DNA of 61,958 nucleotides, taken from contig LJUW01000001.1 of the NCBI GenBank assembly GCA_001304315.1, forward strand, positions 1 through 61,958, read 5' to 3'. Positions within the stretch are counted from its first letter, which is position 1. Each line of letters opens with the position of its first letter. Below are positions 25,586 through 33,888 of the stretch, in pieces. Source of the stretch: a candidate division Zixibacteria bacterium SM23_73_2. Lineage in GTDB: Bacteria; Zixibacteria; MSB-5A5; SM23-73-2. Under the pieces are notes generated by a model. The model saw only the letters and a program-made list of their open reading frames with translations, searched no databases and was not told the DNA's origin. The translations under genes and the position numbers were made by a program.

Positions 25586-25651
25586 ATTGGGCGGTGCGGG
25601 GTGGACTTTAAACTTTAGACTTTAAACTAAAAACTGCCCCTTTGGGCATAT

Positions 25652-25737
25652 GCCGGAGTGGCGGAACAGGCAGACGCAAGGGACTTAAAATCCCTCGGAT
25701 ATTTATATCCGTCCCGGTTCGATTCCGGGCTCCGGCA
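25652..25737 (+). tRNA. tRNA-Leu (anticodon TAA)
   Basis: Acceptor GCCGGAG pairs with CTCCGGC, discriminator A. The anticodon arm GGGAC-TTAAAAT-CCC carries TAA. A long variable arm (CGGATATTTATATCCG) is typical of Leu, and the T-arm is CCCGGTTCGATTCCGGG. It reads UUA and UUG codons. Confidence 0.95.
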
Positions 25738-25760
25738 TAGTTAGTTAATAAGGATGTTTT

Positions 25761-26705
25761 ATGAGGTCTCGACTTCTTCTCAACCACCTTTTGATAGTTG
25801 CTTTCCTGATTCCATTTGCTATAATACTTATAATTACATCCTGTGAGGGAGAAGAAAAAATTAAGATGAAGGATTTAGTACCAACAGAAATTCAAGGGTG
25901 GAAACAGCAAAGTAAGGTTGAGATTTATGACCGTGAGACGATCTTCGATTACATCAACGGAGCTGGTGAGGTCTATTTATCATATGACTTCCAGAAGCTC
26001 TGGGTATTCCGCCTGGTCAAATCTGAGAAACCAAATATCGTCGTTGAGATATTTGATATGGGTTTACCAGAGGATGCCTTCGGTGTATTCAGCCATGCAC
26101 GCGAATCAGAAGAGATCGGGATTGGCCAGGGCTCAGAACAGAGAGGTGGTCTTCTGTGCTTCTGGAAAGGTAACTTATTTGTTTGCATTTTCTCTGAGGG
26201 ACAGTCATCAGAAACGAAAAAAGCAGTGCTTGATCTTGCTAGAAAAATCGAGCAAAGAATCAAAGTCACAGGCGAAAAACCAAAGCTTTTAGCCTGTTTA
26301 CCAGATGAGGATTTACAACAGCAAAGCGTTCGCTATTTCCATCTACACACCTCCCTGAACTATCATTATTACTTAGCTTCTGAAAACATACTGAATCTCA
26401 ACCCACGAACCGAAGCAGTGCTTGGCAGATACAAACTCAATCAGACCTATCTCCTCTTAGTTCATTATCCAGACCAAAACGATGCAGACAAAGCTTATAG
26501 TAATTTCCTTAATTCATATATTCCCGAAGCTAAAGATAAAGGAGTCGCTCAAATAGAAAAAGGCAAATGGGTGAAAGCTGAAAAAGAAGGTGAATTCGTC
26601 ATAGTAGTCTTTGATGCTCCCACTGAAGCTTATGCCCAAGCTTTAATTCAAGCTGTCAGAGATAAAATATTGAAATTATCCTCAGAAGAGGTGAAAAACA
26701 AATGA
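25761..26705 (+). CDS. DUF6599-type exported protein
   Basis: A 314-residue protein. The N-terminus has a signal segment (LLIVAFLIPFAIILIITSCEGEEK) whose TSC could be a lipobox, suggesting a lipoprotein. The body matches what I know as the DUF6599 family: GWKQQSKVEIYDRETIFDYINGAGEVYLSYDF (residues 46-77), EIFDMGLPEDAFGVFSH, and GLLCFWKGNLFVCIF. Function is unknown. It starts just after tRNA-Leu, and its stop overlaps the start of the DUF362 gene by 4 bases (ATGA), indicating coupled expression. Confidence 0.75.
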   Translation: MRSRLLLNHLLIVAFLIPFAIILIITSCEGEEKIKMKDLVPTEIQGWKQQSKVEIYDRETIFDYINGAGEVYLSYDFQKLWVFRLVKSEKPNIVVEIFDMGLPEDAFGVFSHARESEEIGIGQGSEQRGGLLCFWKGNLFVCIFSEGQSSETKKAVLDLARKIEQRIKVTGEKPKLLACLPDEDLQQQSVRYFHLHTSLNYHYYLASENILNLNPRTEAVLGRYKLNQTYLLLVHYPDQNDADKAYSNFLNSYIPEAKDKGVAQIEKGKWVKAEKEGEFVIVVFDAPTEAYAQALIQAVRDKILKLSSEEVKNK

Positions 26706-27601
26706 GTGATTCTCAGAAAAATATTACCCGAAGGGACTTCATTCGCCAGGCTTCCTATGCTACCTTAGCAGTAACCCTGGGTTTATCCGCAGAGGGTTCG
26801 GAGAAGATCGAAGTCCCAAAAAAAACAAAAGTGGTTCTAATTAGAGACCCAAAAGTATTAGACAAAAAGGGAATGGTCAATCCCAAAGTGATCCAGAAAA
26901 TGCTGGATCAAGCCACCTGTTCCCTTTTTGAAAAAGAAGATCCTGTCCAGGCTTGGAAGCTTCTGATAAAACCAAAAGATGTGGTTGGAATAAAAAGCAA
27001 TGTCTGGGGTCCGCTTCCAACTCCCAAAGAGTTGGAACAGGCTATCAAAAAACGTATGATGGACGCAGGTGTCCTTGAAAAGAATATCGGAATTGACGAC
27101 CGCGGAGTATTACGCAACAAGATTTTTCTTAACTCAACTGCTCTGGTTAATGTTCGTCCGCTAAGAACTCACCACTGGTCAGGCGTAGGAGGATGTACCA
27201 AAAACCACATAATGTTCTCCCCCCATCCTCCAAAATACCATCCTAACTCCTGTGAGGATCTGGCAACAGTATGGGATTTGCCAATAGTAAAAGGCAAGAC
27301 CAGATTGAATATCTTAGTCTTACTCACACCACTTTTTCACGGAATCGGTCCGCACCATTTCGATTCGACCTATATGTGGGATTATAAAGGCATGTTAGTT
27401 GGAACCGACCCGGTTGCACTGGACGCAGTGGGCGTACGTATCTTCCAGGCAAAACGCCTCGCCTTTTTCGGCGAGGATCGTCCTTTAAAACCTCCCCCTC
27501 ATCACATCGTTTTCGCTGACACCAAGCACAAGCTGGGCACCAGTGATATGAAAAAAATTGAGCTGATTAAGTTAGGGTGGAAAGAAGATATACTGATATA
27601 A
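26702..27601 (+). CDS. DUF362 domain protein with Tat signal
   Basis: A 299-residue DUF362 protein. The N-terminus (NITRRDFIRQASYATLAVTLGLSAEG) is a twin-arginine signal, so it is expected in the periplasm or anchored outside after folding. The body shows the family segments DVVGIKSNVWGP, VNVRPLRTHHWSGVGGCTKNHI and GTDPVALDAVGVRIFQAKRLAFFG. It is translationally coupled to the DUF6599 gene. It is a paralogue of the protein at 463-1374, which lacks an export signal. Tat export usually implies a cofactor-bearing fold, but no cofactor motif is obvious. Confidence 0.82.
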   Translation: MSDSQKNITRRDFIRQASYATLAVTLGLSAEGSEKIEVPKKTKVVLIRDPKVLDKKGMVNPKVIQKMLDQATCSLFEKEDPVQAWKLLIKPKDVVGIKSNVWGPLPTPKELEQAIKKRMMDAGVLEKNIGIDDRGVLRNKIFLNSTALVNVRPLRTHHWSGVGGCTKNHIMFSPHPPKYHPNSCEDLATVWDLPIVKGKTRLNILVLLTPLFHGIGPHHFDSTYMWDYKGMLVGTDPVALDAVGVRIFQAKRLAFFGEDRPLKPPPHHIVFADTKHKLGTSDMKKIELIKLGWKEDILI

Positions 27602-27655
27602 TTTTACTCCCGGAAAAATCGTAATTACACCTTACCTCAATAGTAAATAGTAACC

Positions 27656-27911
27656 CCACCTTGCCTCAAGGTGGAATTTGAATTTTCAACAGTGGAGTCT
27701 GGAGTAACTTCACTAAGCTTTTTTCTGTCGGGAGGTAACTCCCGACAGCACAAATAGTGGCGTCAGGAGTCACCTCCTGACGCTAAAACTTTTTTAGCCA
27801 GTTTCTATGGATTGTTTCTTTAACTGTGAACTTTGTGTTATTAATTTAGCAGAGGGATAAACCCTCTGCTACGCGCAGAGGCTTGCCCGTCTCGGGAGCC
27901 TTTATGGCTCC
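27656..27911. repeat. Array of distinct perfect palindromes (REP-like)
   Basis: The 323-base gap 27602-27924 holds no gene but at least five hairpins with different stems: CCACCTTG/CAAGGTGG (27656-27674), CTGTCGGGAG/CTCCCGACAG (27725-27748, loop GTAA), GCGTCAGGAG/CTCCTGACGC (27760-27783, loop TCAC), TAGCAGAGGG/CCCTCTGCTA (27847-27871, followed by CGC, i.e. GCGTAG on the other strand), and GGAGCC/GGCTCC (27895-27911). Stems differ between copies yet each is fully paired. Confidence 0.75.
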
Positions 27912-27924
27912 GATAACTTGGAGT

Positions 27925-29169
27925 CTAAGTCGAAACTTCACATCTTGCAGTTTTTTTCAGCTTTCTTTTCAATCTCTTTTTCCTATAACAAAAACTCTCC
28001 ATTACAAGCCTATAATTATAATCAAAACTCGATTCAATCACCTCCAACGCTTTGTCAACTATTTCCATTGCCTTAGAGTATTCCTTTAACTTATGTTCGT
28101 AATACTTTGCCAGTTCATCATATACAAACAACATCTCAGGATAACTATCTTTCAATTCAAGCCAGAATTTAAAAGCTTTCTCATACTCATTCTTTCTTTT
28201 ATAGCTCCAGGACAGAAATCTACCAACCTTAAAAAGAAGCTCTTTATCTTTCAGAATCGATCTGGCAGATTCAAAACAATAGACCGACTTTTTATAATCT
28301 TTAAGATTGAAATAAAGCCTACCCAGACTGAAAAGGTCCAGAGGATCATCCACCCCTGCTTTTTCAGGATCTGAAACCACGGAAGAACATATGCCAAGTA
28401 ATTCCACCAGAGCTAGGATGTCGTAAAGGTTGTGTTCGAAAATCTTTTTAACAGGCTCAATTTCTCCTCTTAAATACTCAAAATAAATCTGTGGTACTAA
28501 ATAACTGGGGATGTCGTCCTCCCTTTCGGATTTCAACAGTACCCTCTCCAGGTTTACAAGCCTTAGATCACCCAATCTGAGTTTCCATAATCTTCGCGAG
28601 GGATATAAAAGATCAAGGTGTAAAAAGTCCCTTATCTCGAAATCGAACCTGTTGAAAATGAACCTGGTCGACAGGAGGGGAATGTCAAAACATTTGCCAT
28701 TATAACTTACCAGAAAATCGAATCTCGATAGATCTTTACGCAAACAGAAAAGCAAAGCCCCCTCCTCGTTGAAATCACGCATAAAGTACTGGTTGATCTT
28801 GAATTTATCCTTTTCGAAAAAACCTATTCCAACAAGAAATGGATAGGTCCCCACCCCTCCTGAAAGACCGGTTGTTTCTGTATCTATAAAAACAGCTTTG
28901 CAGGGATCGAAATTCAAAAGACTCCGGTCAAATGATAACTGGGCTATTGCCTCACCCTGGTAATCCAGGGTTTTTAAAAGTGGTATTTGGCTGTATTTGT
29001 AGGATAAATCAAAGATCTTTTCCACCTTCAGGCAGCTACCATAAGAGGTTCGAATTTCAACCCCTTCCAAAAGATCCAATAATTGATTATTAACTTTTTT
29101 CTCTTTTATTTTATCTTTTCTTCCAGCAAAGAATCTATCTATCCTGCCAGATCTTTCTTCCAATTCCAT
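27925..29169 (-). CDS. RNase H-like (YprB-type) exonuclease domain with TPR tail
   Basis: A 414-residue cytoplasmic protein. An RNase H-like DEDD exonuclease domain is visible: motif I FIDTETTGLSGGVGTYPFLVG (D96, E98), motif II LVSYNGKCFDIPLL about 60 residues later, and motif III EHNLYDILALVELL near residue 260. From about residue 290 helices with TPR character follow (LFSLGRLYFNLKDYKKSVYCFESA and so on). The layout matches YprB-type proteins, whose substrate is not established; single-stranded DNA or RNA is likely. It is the last gene of a run starting at uppP, 6 bases after the PHP gene. Confidence 0.85.
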   Translation of the reverse strand: MELEERSGRIDRFFAGRKDKIKEKKVNNQLLDLLEGVEIRTSYGSCLKVEKIFDLSYKYSQIPLLKTLDYQGEAIAQLSFDRSLLNFDPCKAVFIDTETTGLSGGVGTYPFLVGIGFFEKDKFKINQYFMRDFNEEGALLFCLRKDLSRFDFLVSYNGKCFDIPLLSTRFIFNRFDFEIRDFLHLDLLYPSRRLWKLRLGDLRLVNLERVLLKSEREDDIPSYLVPQIYFEYLRGEIEPVKKIFEHNLYDILALVELLGICSSVVSDPEKAGVDDPLDLFSLGRLYFNLKDYKKSVYCFESARSILKDKELLFKVGRFLSWSYKRKNEYEKAFKFWLELKDSYPEMLFVYDELAKYYEHKLKEYSKAMEIVDKALEVIESSFDYNYRLVMESFCYRKKRLKRKLKKTARCEVST

Positions 29170-29175
29170 ATCTTT

Positions 29176-30024
29176 TCATTTTTTTATTTTGTTTTTTTGG
29201 TAATAAATATCTCCAACCAGCTTTGCTGCCTCCTCTATATCCTTTCCCAGATCCTCAACCCGGTGAGCATCCGAGCCTATGGCAACCACTTCTATCCCCT
29301 TTTCTTTTACCATATACAATATCTCTTTCGAGGGATAAAACTCATCCTGCCCTTTTCTTTTGGCTGAGGTATTGATCTCAATGCCCACATTGTTTTTTAC
29401 CAAGGCATCAAGAGCTGGCTCGATAAACTCACGATGGGCAGAAAGAATTTCATTGCCATAGAATTTCAATCCGTATTTTTTGTACCCATCCAGATGGGCC
29501 ATGCAGTCAAATAACCCGCTTGAGGAAGCCTGAGTGAATACCTTGAAATATTCTTTTATGTATTCCTTTAAAGTCTTTCTTTCAAAATATTGATGTGCTT
29601 CCGAAGATGCTGTTATCGCAATATGATCCAGGCAGTGTATCGCACCCAGGACGAAATCCAGATCCAGTTTCGCAAGCTCACTTCTCAAATTCTCCTCAAT
29701 ATGCAGAGCATAATCAACCTCCAAACCTACGTATACCTCAAGCCCGGAGGAGAGATATTTACTTTTCGCTACTTTTACATCATCAATGTATCTTTTTACT
29801 ACCTCAAAAGATAAAAGCTTTAGTTTTCCATCCACCCTCATAAAATAATCTATCTTTTTTCTTTGGGGATCCGTGTCATAATGGGTGGTGAAACATATCC
29901 TTTTCAAGCCTAACTCCAATGCTTTCTGACAGTACTCATCCACGCTTCCGGAAGCATCCTTGGAATAGTCGGGATGCACGTGAAAATCTGAGTATCCGTC
30001 AGTTAAACCTTTTAGTTTATCCAT
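29176..30024 (-). CDS. PHP-domain phosphoesterase (histidinol-phosphatase-like)
   Basis: About 282 residues from ATG 30024, chosen because GGAGAAGG lies upstream. A PHP metal site is complete: DFHVHPDYS near the N-terminus, FTTHYDTDP, GLEVDY, GAIHCLDH, MAHLDGYKKYG, EINTSAKRKGQ and GSDAHRVEDLG. This is the HisK-type histidinol-phosphatase fold, but similar proteins act on other phosphoesters and no his genes are nearby, so the substrate is open. It overlaps the metallo-hydrolase gene upstream by 13 bases. Confidence 0.83.
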   Translation of the reverse strand: MDKLKGLTDGYSDFHVHPDYSKDASGSVDEYCQKALELGLKRICFTTHYDTDPQRKKIDYFMRVDGKLKLLSFEVVKRYIDDVKVAKSKYLSSGLEVYVGLEVDYALHIEENLRSELAKLDLDFVLGAIHCLDHIAITASSEAHQYFERKTLKEYIKEYFKVFTQASSSGLFDCMAHLDGYKKYGLKFYGNEILSAHREFIEPALDALVKNNVGIEINTSAKRKGQDEFYPSKEILYMVKEKGIEVVAIGSDAHRVEDLGKDIEEAAKLVGDIYYQKNKIKK

Positions 30025-30632
30025 GGATTGTTTTCCTTCTCCCATCCGATTGTCGTTGAAGGACCATGTCCGGGTAAAACCTCGGTAACGTCCGGTTTTA
30101 TAAAAAGCTTTTGTTTGATCGAATTTAAGAGCTTCTCCCAGGAGGCTCCGGGAAGGTCGGTCCTCCCCACCCCTTCGCAGAAAAGGGTATCCCCGGTAAA
30201 TAGAACATTGTCCGTATATAAACTGATGCTGCCGGGAGTGTGGCCCGGAGTGTGTATAACATCAAGTTTAATTTTACCGAATTCCACTGTATCCCCATCT
30301 TTCAACAACAGGTCAGGGTCCGCAAAGCTTCCCTCTCCTCCAGTGAACTGTGAAAGATTGAACATGGGATCGTTCAATATTGAAGCATCTTCTGAGTGGA
30401 TCAAAACTTTTGCTTTTGTCTTTTCCTTAAGAAGAGTTAATGCTTGAACGTGATCTACATGTCCGTGAGTTAAGATTATGTATCTGATCTTAAGATTCAG
30501 TTTCTCGATATTTTCAGCTATCAGATCGAAATCCCCGCCCGGATCGATCACCGCCCCTTCTTTGGTCTGCTCATCTCCCAGGATGTAACAGTTGGTATCC
30601 AGTTCACCAACGCTAAGTATTTTTAATATCAT
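30012..30632 (-). CDS. Metallo-beta-lactamase fold hydrolase (glyoxalase II-like)
   Basis: A 206-residue MBL-fold protein. The zinc motif THGHVDHVQ is near residue 55, with VIHTPGHTPGSISLYTDNVLFTGDTLF around residues 125-152 and VLPGHGPSTTIGWEKENNPW at the end. This pattern fits YcbL/glyoxalase-II-like thioesterases. Expected cytoplasmic. It overlaps the end of the GT9-HAD gene by 20 bases and the start of the PHP gene, so it is part of one tightly packed operon. Confidence 0.87.
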   Translation of the reverse strand: MILKILSVGELDTNCYILGDEQTKEGAVIDPGGDFDLIAENIEKLNLKIRYIILTHGHVDHVQALTLLKEKTKAKVLIHSEDASILNDPMFNLSQFTGGEGSFADPDLLLKDGDTVEFGKIKLDVIHTPGHTPGSISLYTDNVLFTGDTLFCEGVGRTDLPGASWEKLLNSIKQKLFIKPDVTEVLPGHGPSTTIGWEKENNPWIN

Positions 30633-32229
30633 AATCTTTATCTGAAAGATTTTTTTTCAACCACAGAGCAGCATCCAAGATATCCTTGGCAACGAAATCC
30701 GGTTTTTGATTTGGTTCTTTAGAATCCTTTATCTTCTCCAGCTCTTTTTTGCCATAACCGGTGAGCACCAAAACCGTCTTAGCGAACATCTTTTTGCCCA
30801 AAATCACATCCGAGAGCTTATCACCTATAACTACAGAATCAGACAGATTTAATTTGTGTTTTTCTTTGGCTTTTTCTACCAATCCCATCTGAGGCTTTCT
30901 GCAGCTGCATCCTTCGTCCGGATGGTGAGGACAGAAATACACATCATCTATCGCAGCATTTTTTTTCTTCAGCTCATCCAGGATAAACCTGTTAACCTCA
31001 TTCACATCCTCAAGGGTTATAAGACCCCGGTTTATCCCGGATTGATTGGTTATGACAATCAGTTTGTAGCCCAGGCTTTTTAAAATTCTAATTGCATCAA
31101 CCGATCCAGTGAAAAAACTCACCTGCTGGGTTCTGGATAAAAAATTTCTATCCTCGATTATGGTCCCGTCCCGGTCCAGGAAAACGACTTTCTGGCTGTT
31201 TAAAATATCCTCTACCAGCTTATAAACTTCCTCAGGAGTTATTTTATCCATACAATATCTTTTATCCCGGAAGCATTTTTTCTTACCGTGAAGGCTGCAG
31301 GGGCTGCACCATTCGTTGGTAGTCACTACCTTATCCATAAGCCCCAGAGGCGAAAAACCCAATTTAGGATGGGTAGGTCCGAAAATAGCTATGGTTGGGA
31401 CTCCTAAAGCTGATGAGAGATGCATCGGACCGGAATCGTTGGTTATAAAGACCTCGCAACTTTTTATAACCCCGGCTAATCTATTAAAAGGAAAATCCAA
31501 AGCGTAAATGACATTTTTCTCCTTCAACGCAGAGCTGATATAAACCAACCTCTCTTTCTCACTCTCATCCCCAACCAGAAGTATCCTCGATCTGTATTTT
31601 TTTAGAATCATATTCCCCACATAAGAAAATTTCTCCTTGTCCCATGCCTTGGTTTTCCACCTTGCCTGGGGTGCCATACCCACAAGAATCTCAATGTCTT
31701 TTAATCCTTTTTTTCTCAAAAAATCAGATGCAAAATCCCTGTCTTCTCCTGTTAAATGAAATCTTGGCAATCTGTCCTCTATCCCAACATCAATTTCTCT
31801 CAGAAGGTCCAGATAACAGTCCACCGTGTGTTTGGATTTGATCTTAAGGAATTTAAAACGAACCATAGAAAACCTTGCGAGCCATCTTTTTTTGTATTTC
31901 AATTTTCTTTGAGCGTTAACCAGTTTTCTGATTAAAAAACTTCTTGGGTTGGAGTGAAGGTCTATCAGAAGGTCGAATTTGTAACTTTTCAATTCTCTGA
32001 TGAACTTCAGAAACCCGTAGAGGTTTTTATGTTTTCCCTCTGAGTCGAACTCAATTACAGAATCGATCAGAGGATTCCAGGAAACAAGGCTTTTATACCT
32101 TTTTTTGGTGAGGAAAAAAATCCTCGAATCGGGAAATTCGACCTTTAAGGCTTGAATCACGGGTAAGGTCAGAACAATATCACCGAAGGAGGAAAAACGC
32201 ACAACCAGTATCTTTTTGACTTCTGGCAT
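30613..32229 (-). CDS. Fusion: GT9 heptosyltransferase and GmhB-like HAD phosphatase
   Basis: A 538-residue two-domain protein. Residues 1-340 form a GT9 (heptosyltransferase) domain: KILVVRFSSFGDIVLTLPVIQALK at the N-terminus, and ITNDSGPMHLSSALGVPTIAIFGPTHP near residue 260. From about residue 345 a HAD-IIIA phosphatase follows: FLDRDGTIIEDRNFL, VITNQSGINRG and the zinc loop CPHHPDEGCSCRKPQMG, as in D-glycero-D-manno-heptose-1,7-bisphosphate phosphatase. The protein therefore joins a step of ADP-heptose supply with heptose transfer to lipopolysaccharide core. It is 18 bases downstream of uppP. I see no frameshift; the linker reads through cleanly. Confidence 0.88.
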   Translation of the reverse strand: MPEVKKILVVRFSSFGDIVLTLPVIQALKVEFPDSRIFFLTKKRYKSLVSWNPLIDSVIEFDSEGKHKNLYGFLKFIRELKSYKFDLLIDLHSNPRSFLIRKLVNAQRKLKYKKRWLARFSMVRFKFLKIKSKHTVDCYLDLLREIDVGIEDRLPRFHLTGEDRDFASDFLRKKGLKDIEILVGMAPQARWKTKAWDKEKFSYVGNMILKKYRSRILLVGDESEKERLVYISSALKEKNVIYALDFPFNRLAGVIKSCEVFITNDSGPMHLSSALGVPTIAIFGPTHPKLGFSPLGLMDKVVTTNEWCSPCSLHGKKKCFRDKRYCMDKITPEEVYKLVEDILNSQKVVFLDRDGTIIEDRNFLSRTQQVSFFTGSVDAIRILKSLGYKLIVITNQSGINRGLITLEDVNEVNRFILDELKKKNAAIDDVYFCPHHPDEGCSCRKPQMGLVEKAKEKHKLNLSDSVVIGDKLSDVILGKKMFAKTVLVLTGYGKKELEKIKDSKEPNQKPDFVAKDILDAALWLKKNLSDKDYDIKNT

Positions 32230-32247
32230 AACCAGAAAATATAAACA

Positions 32248-33051
32248 TTATCGAAGAAATAGCAAAGATAAAATTCCTGCCGCTATGCAGTAGTAACCGA
32301 AATACTTGAATTTTCCTTTTTTCACCAGATTCAAAAGTAGCTTGATTGCAACATATCCGGATAAAAAAGCAACAAAAGCACCAACCATATAACCGAAAAA
32401 CTGTTGATTTGTGAACTCTTCTTTGAACAGTTCAAAAATTTTCAAAAAGGTTGCTCCCAATATCGCGGGCAATGCCAGAAGAAATGAGAAGTCAGCTGAT
32501 TTTTTTGGATCTATTCCCAGAAAAAGACCGGTTCCTATGGTGAAACCCGATCTGGATATTCCCGGTAAAAGAGCACAAGCCTGGGAAAAACCTATTAACA
32601 AAGCATCAACCCACTTGATCTTCTCTGATTTTCTTTTTGAAAACTGAGTCGATAAAAGAAAAGCACCGGTGATAATAAGCATCAAAGATGCCAGCAAATG
32701 GGAGGTAAAAGCCTTTTCAATCAAATCCTGGAATAAAAGCCCGATCCCGGCTATGGGAATAGTCCCCACAATCAACAACCGCAGAAGTTTTGAGTAATCA
32801 TCCGTTAAAGGATCTTGTGGGGATGGTGAAGCAAAACCAAACATAGCTTTCACAATACCCCGGATCTCTTTTCTATATATAACCACCACCGACATAAAGG
32901 TACCGAAATGCACAAACACCTCGAAGGCGATATTCTCCGATTTTATCTGAAGGATTTTTTCCGCCAAAACCAGATGCCCGCTTGAGGATATGGGGAGAAA
33001 CTCAGTCAGTCCCTGAACAACTCCCAGGATAACAACCTGTATTAGATCCAT
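32248..33051 (-). CDS. uppP: Undecaprenyl-diphosphatase
   Basis: A 267-residue inner-membrane protein with about eight helices, which recycles undecaprenyl diphosphate to the monophosphate carrier used for peptidoglycan and O-antigen. The BacA/UppP motifs are complete: GVVQGLTEFLPISSSGHLVLAEK at residues 10-32 and LLPGISRSGFTIGTGLFLGIDP near residue 165. It heads the operon of GT9-HAD, MBL hydrolase, PHP and YprB genes, and is separated from the upstream barrel gene by a clear terminator. Confidence 0.95.
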   Translation of the reverse strand: MDLIQVVILGVVQGLTEFLPISSSGHLVLAEKILQIKSENIAFEVFVHFGTFMSVVVIYRKEIRGIVKAMFGFASPSPQDPLTDDYSKLLRLLIVGTIPIAGIGLLFQDLIEKAFTSHLLASLMLIITGAFLLSTQFSKRKSEKIKWVDALLIGFSQACALLPGISRSGFTIGTGLFLGIDPKKSADFSFLLALPAILGATFLKIFELFKEEFTNQQFFGYMVGAFVAFLSGYVAIKLLLNLVKKGKFKYFGYYCIAAGILSLLFLR

Positions 33052-33074
33052 AACAGGACAATGCTTTGAATATT

Positions 33075-33107
33075 TGCAAAAAAAGCCCCAAAAGAATTGG
33101 GGCTTTT
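33075..33107. terminator. Strong intrinsic terminator (bidirectional shape)
   Basis: AAAAGCCCCAA (33081-33091) pairs with TTGGGGCTTTT (33097-33107), 5-base loop. On the minus strand it is followed by a run of seven Ts, so it ends the transcript of the barrel gene 33123-33761. Confidence 0.87.
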
Positions 33108-33122
33108 AAAATACTTTCTATT

Positions 33123-33761
33123 TTAATAGATGTGGTAACTGAGCCCCAACAAAAAGCCATAGTGCTCATCCATCTGGAACTCCCCAACAAAGTGCCACCC
33201 TTCTCTTGCTTGAAGAACAGCTCCCACAGTAGCCCCGACCTCCAGATCGGTATCGGTTCTTTCCTTACCGGATAGCTTGAATGTCTTTCTCTCCGCGCGG
33301 ATATTCAACCTTCCATAAGGGGAAAGAAGATTACCCGATTCCATAACAAATCCCTTGGAGATAATCATATTTACTCCCCCGGCGAATCTGGTGGGATTCT
33401 TCACATCCGCATGTTCCCAGGAAAGCCCCAAGGATAGATCAAAGGGATCATTAACCTCGGTATTCAGAAGATTATATTTTAAATCTCCTCCGACAATTAT
33501 CCCCACCTCGTCCCTTTCACCGGTTGATTGGAAATCCAAAACGCCGACCTTAACTCCCATATCAAAATGATTGGATATGCCCAGTCTGAATTGACCGAAG
33601 GTGGAAATCGCCTCTTCATATACTCCGAGATAAGCGCCTAAATTGAACTCCCCTGGTTCAAATGTTTTAGCGGTGTTGAGTTGACCCAAAAATTGTGCAT
33701 AGGACAAACCGGGAAAAACACCAAAAAACAAAATTAAAAAAACCAAAAAAGATTTTTTCAT
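33123..33761 (-). CDS. Small outer-membrane beta-barrel protein
   Basis: A 212-residue protein with signal peptide MKKSFLVFLILFFGVFPGLSYAQ, followed by alternating amphipathic strands (FNLGAYLGVYEE, FGQFRLGISNHFDMGVKVGVLDF, GIIVGGDLKYNLL, DLSLGLSWEHAD ... FLLGLSYHIY) and a C-terminal aromatic residue, as in 8-10-stranded outer-membrane barrels. The Shine-Dalgarno GAGGAGAG supports the ATG. Function unknown; it is probably a structural or pore protein. It is the last gene before a strong terminator. Confidence 0.65.
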   Translation of the reverse strand: MKKSFLVFLILFFGVFPGLSYAQFLGQLNTAKTFEPGEFNLGAYLGVYEEAISTFGQFRLGISNHFDMGVKVGVLDFQSTGERDEVGIIVGGDLKYNLLNTEVNDPFDLSLGLSWEHADVKNPTRFAGGVNMIISKGFVMESGNLLSPYGRLNIRAERKTFKLSGKERTDTDLEVGATVGAVLQAREGWHFVGEFQMDEHYGFLLGLSYHIY

Positions 33762-33888
33762 AATCTCTCCTCTGAATTTAGATTAAAATAAAATCATTTT
33801 GTTTCATTGTCAATTTAAAGTTAGATGTTTTTCTGAACATATACGCTCTCTTGCCGGTGATGAAGAACAAAAAGAAATATCTTCACAA

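Noticed and set aside
27656..27911. CRISPR array
   Set aside because: The palindromes differ from each other and lack identical direct repeats with regular spacers; no cas genes are present.
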